Part shown: positions 4,095 to 5,182 of the stretch, in pieces
Numbering within the stretch: the stretch's first letter is position 1
How the letters are laid out: each line of letters begins with the position of its first letter
Origin: DAOSVX01 sp035379765
GTDB taxonomy: Bacteria; Bacillota_I; Bacilli_A; RF39; UBA660
DNA length: 5,182 bases
Assembly: GCA_035379765.1 (NCBI GenBank)
Contig: DAOSVX010000046.1
Coordinates: 1-5,182, forward strand
Reading direction: 5' to 3'
Made by a program: the position numbers and the translations under genes
The notes under the pieces: generated by a model
Databases searched by the model: none
What the model saw: the letters and a program-made list of their open reading frames with translations, nothing else
Told to the model about the DNA's origin: nothing

Positions 4095-5182
4095 ATGAGA
4101 AAAATAATTGCCAGCATTGACTTGGGTAGTAGTACGATAAAAATTGTGGTAGCAGAAGTTCTAAAAAACAAACTTCATGTTTTGGCATCCAGCGATACTC
4201 ATTCTAAAGGAATAAAGAATGGTTTAGTTATTAATGAAACAGATGTTGTAAAAAGTTTGCATGAGGGCATTAAAAAAATAGAAGATATGTTGGGATTAAA
4301 GCTAAATAAAGTTATTGTAAATGTTCCAGAAACTGATGCAGAATTTTGTTTAGGTGAAGGTATAACTACGGTAACTAATGAAGAAAAAATGGTGGATGGC
4401 AAAGATATTGTTAGAGCTTTGCAAGCTTCTGTTTATAACAAAGTACCACAAACCGAAGAATTAGTAAGTATTTTACCTTTAGAATTTATGATAAACGAAG
4501 AAGAAGTAGTAAGTGATCCTAAAAAATTAACAGCTAATAAATTAAGTGTTAAAACAGTAATTGCTACAGCTCCTAAAATTAATGTTCATAATATTATAAA
4601 ATGTTTTGAAAAACTAGGTATAGAAGTTATTGATATTACTTTTGGCAGTATTGGTGATTATGCCGTTTTTGAAGATGAAGAATTAAATCAAAAGATAGGA
4701 GCTATAATTAATTTGGGTGAAGATACTACGACAGTATCTATATTTAACAAAGGAATAATAACTAATACTGAGGTTATTTCCATTGGCGGAGCTAATATTG
4801 ATAATGATATTTCTTTTATTTATAAAATAACTAAATTAGATGCTCGTCGTTTAAAAGAAAATCTGGCTTTAGCTCATCGTAGGTATGCTGATGCTAGTGA
4901 AACAGAAGAAGTATGTAATAAACTAGGAGAAAACTTGAAAATAAATCAATATGAAGTAACAGAAATAGTTATGAGTAGATTATTAGAAATAATGAATCTA
5001 GCTAAAAAACAAATAAATCTCTTAACAAAAAAAGAAATTAGTTATATAATTATTACAGGAGGCTTGACAGAGTTTACTGATTTTAGTTTAATTATAGAAG
5101 AAACATTTGGCAAAAATGCCATCTTAGGAGTAATAAAAGATCTAGGTGTTAGAAACAACAAGTATTCTACAGCTCTAGGTAT
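4095..5182 (+). CDS. ftsA: Cell division protein FtsA (3'-truncated by window edge)
   Basis: FtsA is an actin-like ATPase that tethers FtsZ filaments to the membrane and recruits the divisome. The frame opens at ATG 4095 with AGGATGG at 4082-4088, 6 bases upstream, and stays open for 362 codons to the window end. Visible features are phosphate-1 loop SIDLGSSTIK (7-16), an early segment KGIKNGLVIN typical of FtsA, a 1C-type subdomain in roughly 85-165 (containing VSILPLEFMI and VKTVIATAP), phosphate-2 loop INLGEDTTTVSIF beginning near 205 (N206 where many actin-like proteins have Asp; Asn also occurs in some FtsA), ISIGGANIDNDIS, adenosine motif IIITGGL with G322/G323, and YSTALG at the right edge. 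The C-terminal membrane-targeting helix would be outside the window. MreB and PilM share the fold, but the 1C region and SIGGANIDNDI favour FtsA. It is separated from rplT by a terminator. ftsZ may follow, but that is not visible. Confidence 0.92.
   Translation, partial: MRKIIASIDLGSSTIKIVVAEVLKNKLHVLASSDTHSKGIKNGLVINETDVVKSLHEGIKKIEDMLGLKLNKVIVNVPETDAEFCLGEGITTVTNEEKMVDGKDIVRALQASVYNKVPQTEELVSILPLEFMINEEEVVSDPKKLTANKLSVKTVIATAPKINVHNIIKCFEKLGIEVIDITFGSIGDYAVFEDEELNQKIGAIINLGEDTTTVSIFNKGIITNTEVISIGGANIDNDISFIYKITKLDARRLKENLALAHRRYADASETEEVCNKLGENLKINQYEVTEIVMSRLLEIMNLAKKQINLLTKKEISYIIITGGLTEFTDFSLIIEETFGKNAILGVIKDLGVRNNKYSTALG

Noticed and set aside
4199..4402. Minus-strand open frame inside ftsA
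   Set aside because: It is a short shadow of ftsA with no start signal.
1..5182. Genetic code change (TGA, AGG or CGG reassigned)
   Set aside because: Trp positions use TGG, and no in-frame TGA or CGG was noticed. AGG falls where Arg is expected (for example ThrRS LPIRYSE), so the standard code fits. The absence of TGA stops among five genes is too small a sample to mean anything.
1..5182. A defence island, mobile element or novel multi-gene system
   Set aside because: Every gene belongs to a well-known housekeeping family in a conserved order. No transposase, integrase, long direct or inverted repeats or unassigned gene is present.

Overview
The window is an AT-rich stretch of core bacterial housekeeping genes, all on the + strand. 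It almost certainly comes from a low-GC Bacillota of the Bacilli/Mollicutes side. The evidence is the DnaI-type helicase loader (a Bacilli trait), a T-box-controlled thrS, an L20-type leader before infC-rpmI-rplT, consensus sigma-A promoters, purine-rich ribosome binding sites, and gene order close to the Bacillus dnaI...thrS...infC-rpmI-rplT neighbourhood. FtsA argues against a classical wall-less Mycoplasma. A short ThrRS and strong AT bias would suit an uncultured gut-type Bacilli lineage, but that placement is a guess.

Layout: (1) 1-579, the C-terminal AAA+ part of dnaI, cut by the left edge. (2) 585-833, a strong extended -10 promoter followed by a complete T-box riboswitch with threonine specifier ACU, antiterminator/terminator switch and the thrS ribosome binding site. 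(3) 834-2603, thrS, encoding a threonyl-tRNA synthetase without the usual N-terminal TGS domain but with its editing domain. (4) 2593-2752, a perfect-consensus promoter whose -35 box lies in the last thrS codons, then an L20-type leader with two mutually exclusive hairpins, one an intrinsic terminator. (5) 2753-4016, the infC-rpmI-rplT operon; infC most likely starts at a rare AUA codon and L20 carries a lysine-rich C-terminal tail. (6) 4015-4048, a clear intrinsic terminator. (7) 4062-5182, a probable promoter and the first 362 codons of ftsA, cut by the right edge.

The genes serve replication initiation (DnaI), tRNA charging (ThrRS), translation initiation (IF3), 50S assembly (L35, L20) and division (FtsA). 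The clearest theme is feedback control in RNA: thrS senses uncharged tRNA-Thr, the infC operon is probably shut off by free L20, and infC translation is probably limited by IF3 through its start codon. No terminator separates dnaI from thrS or thrS from infC, so the two regulated attenuators also end (or conditionally pass) upstream transcription.

I see no mobile element, CRISPR array, tRNA or rRNA, and no undescribed multi-gene system. The points worth a second look are variations on known systems: the TGS-less ThrRS, the L20 tail, the AUA start, and a mini-ORF inside the L20 leader.
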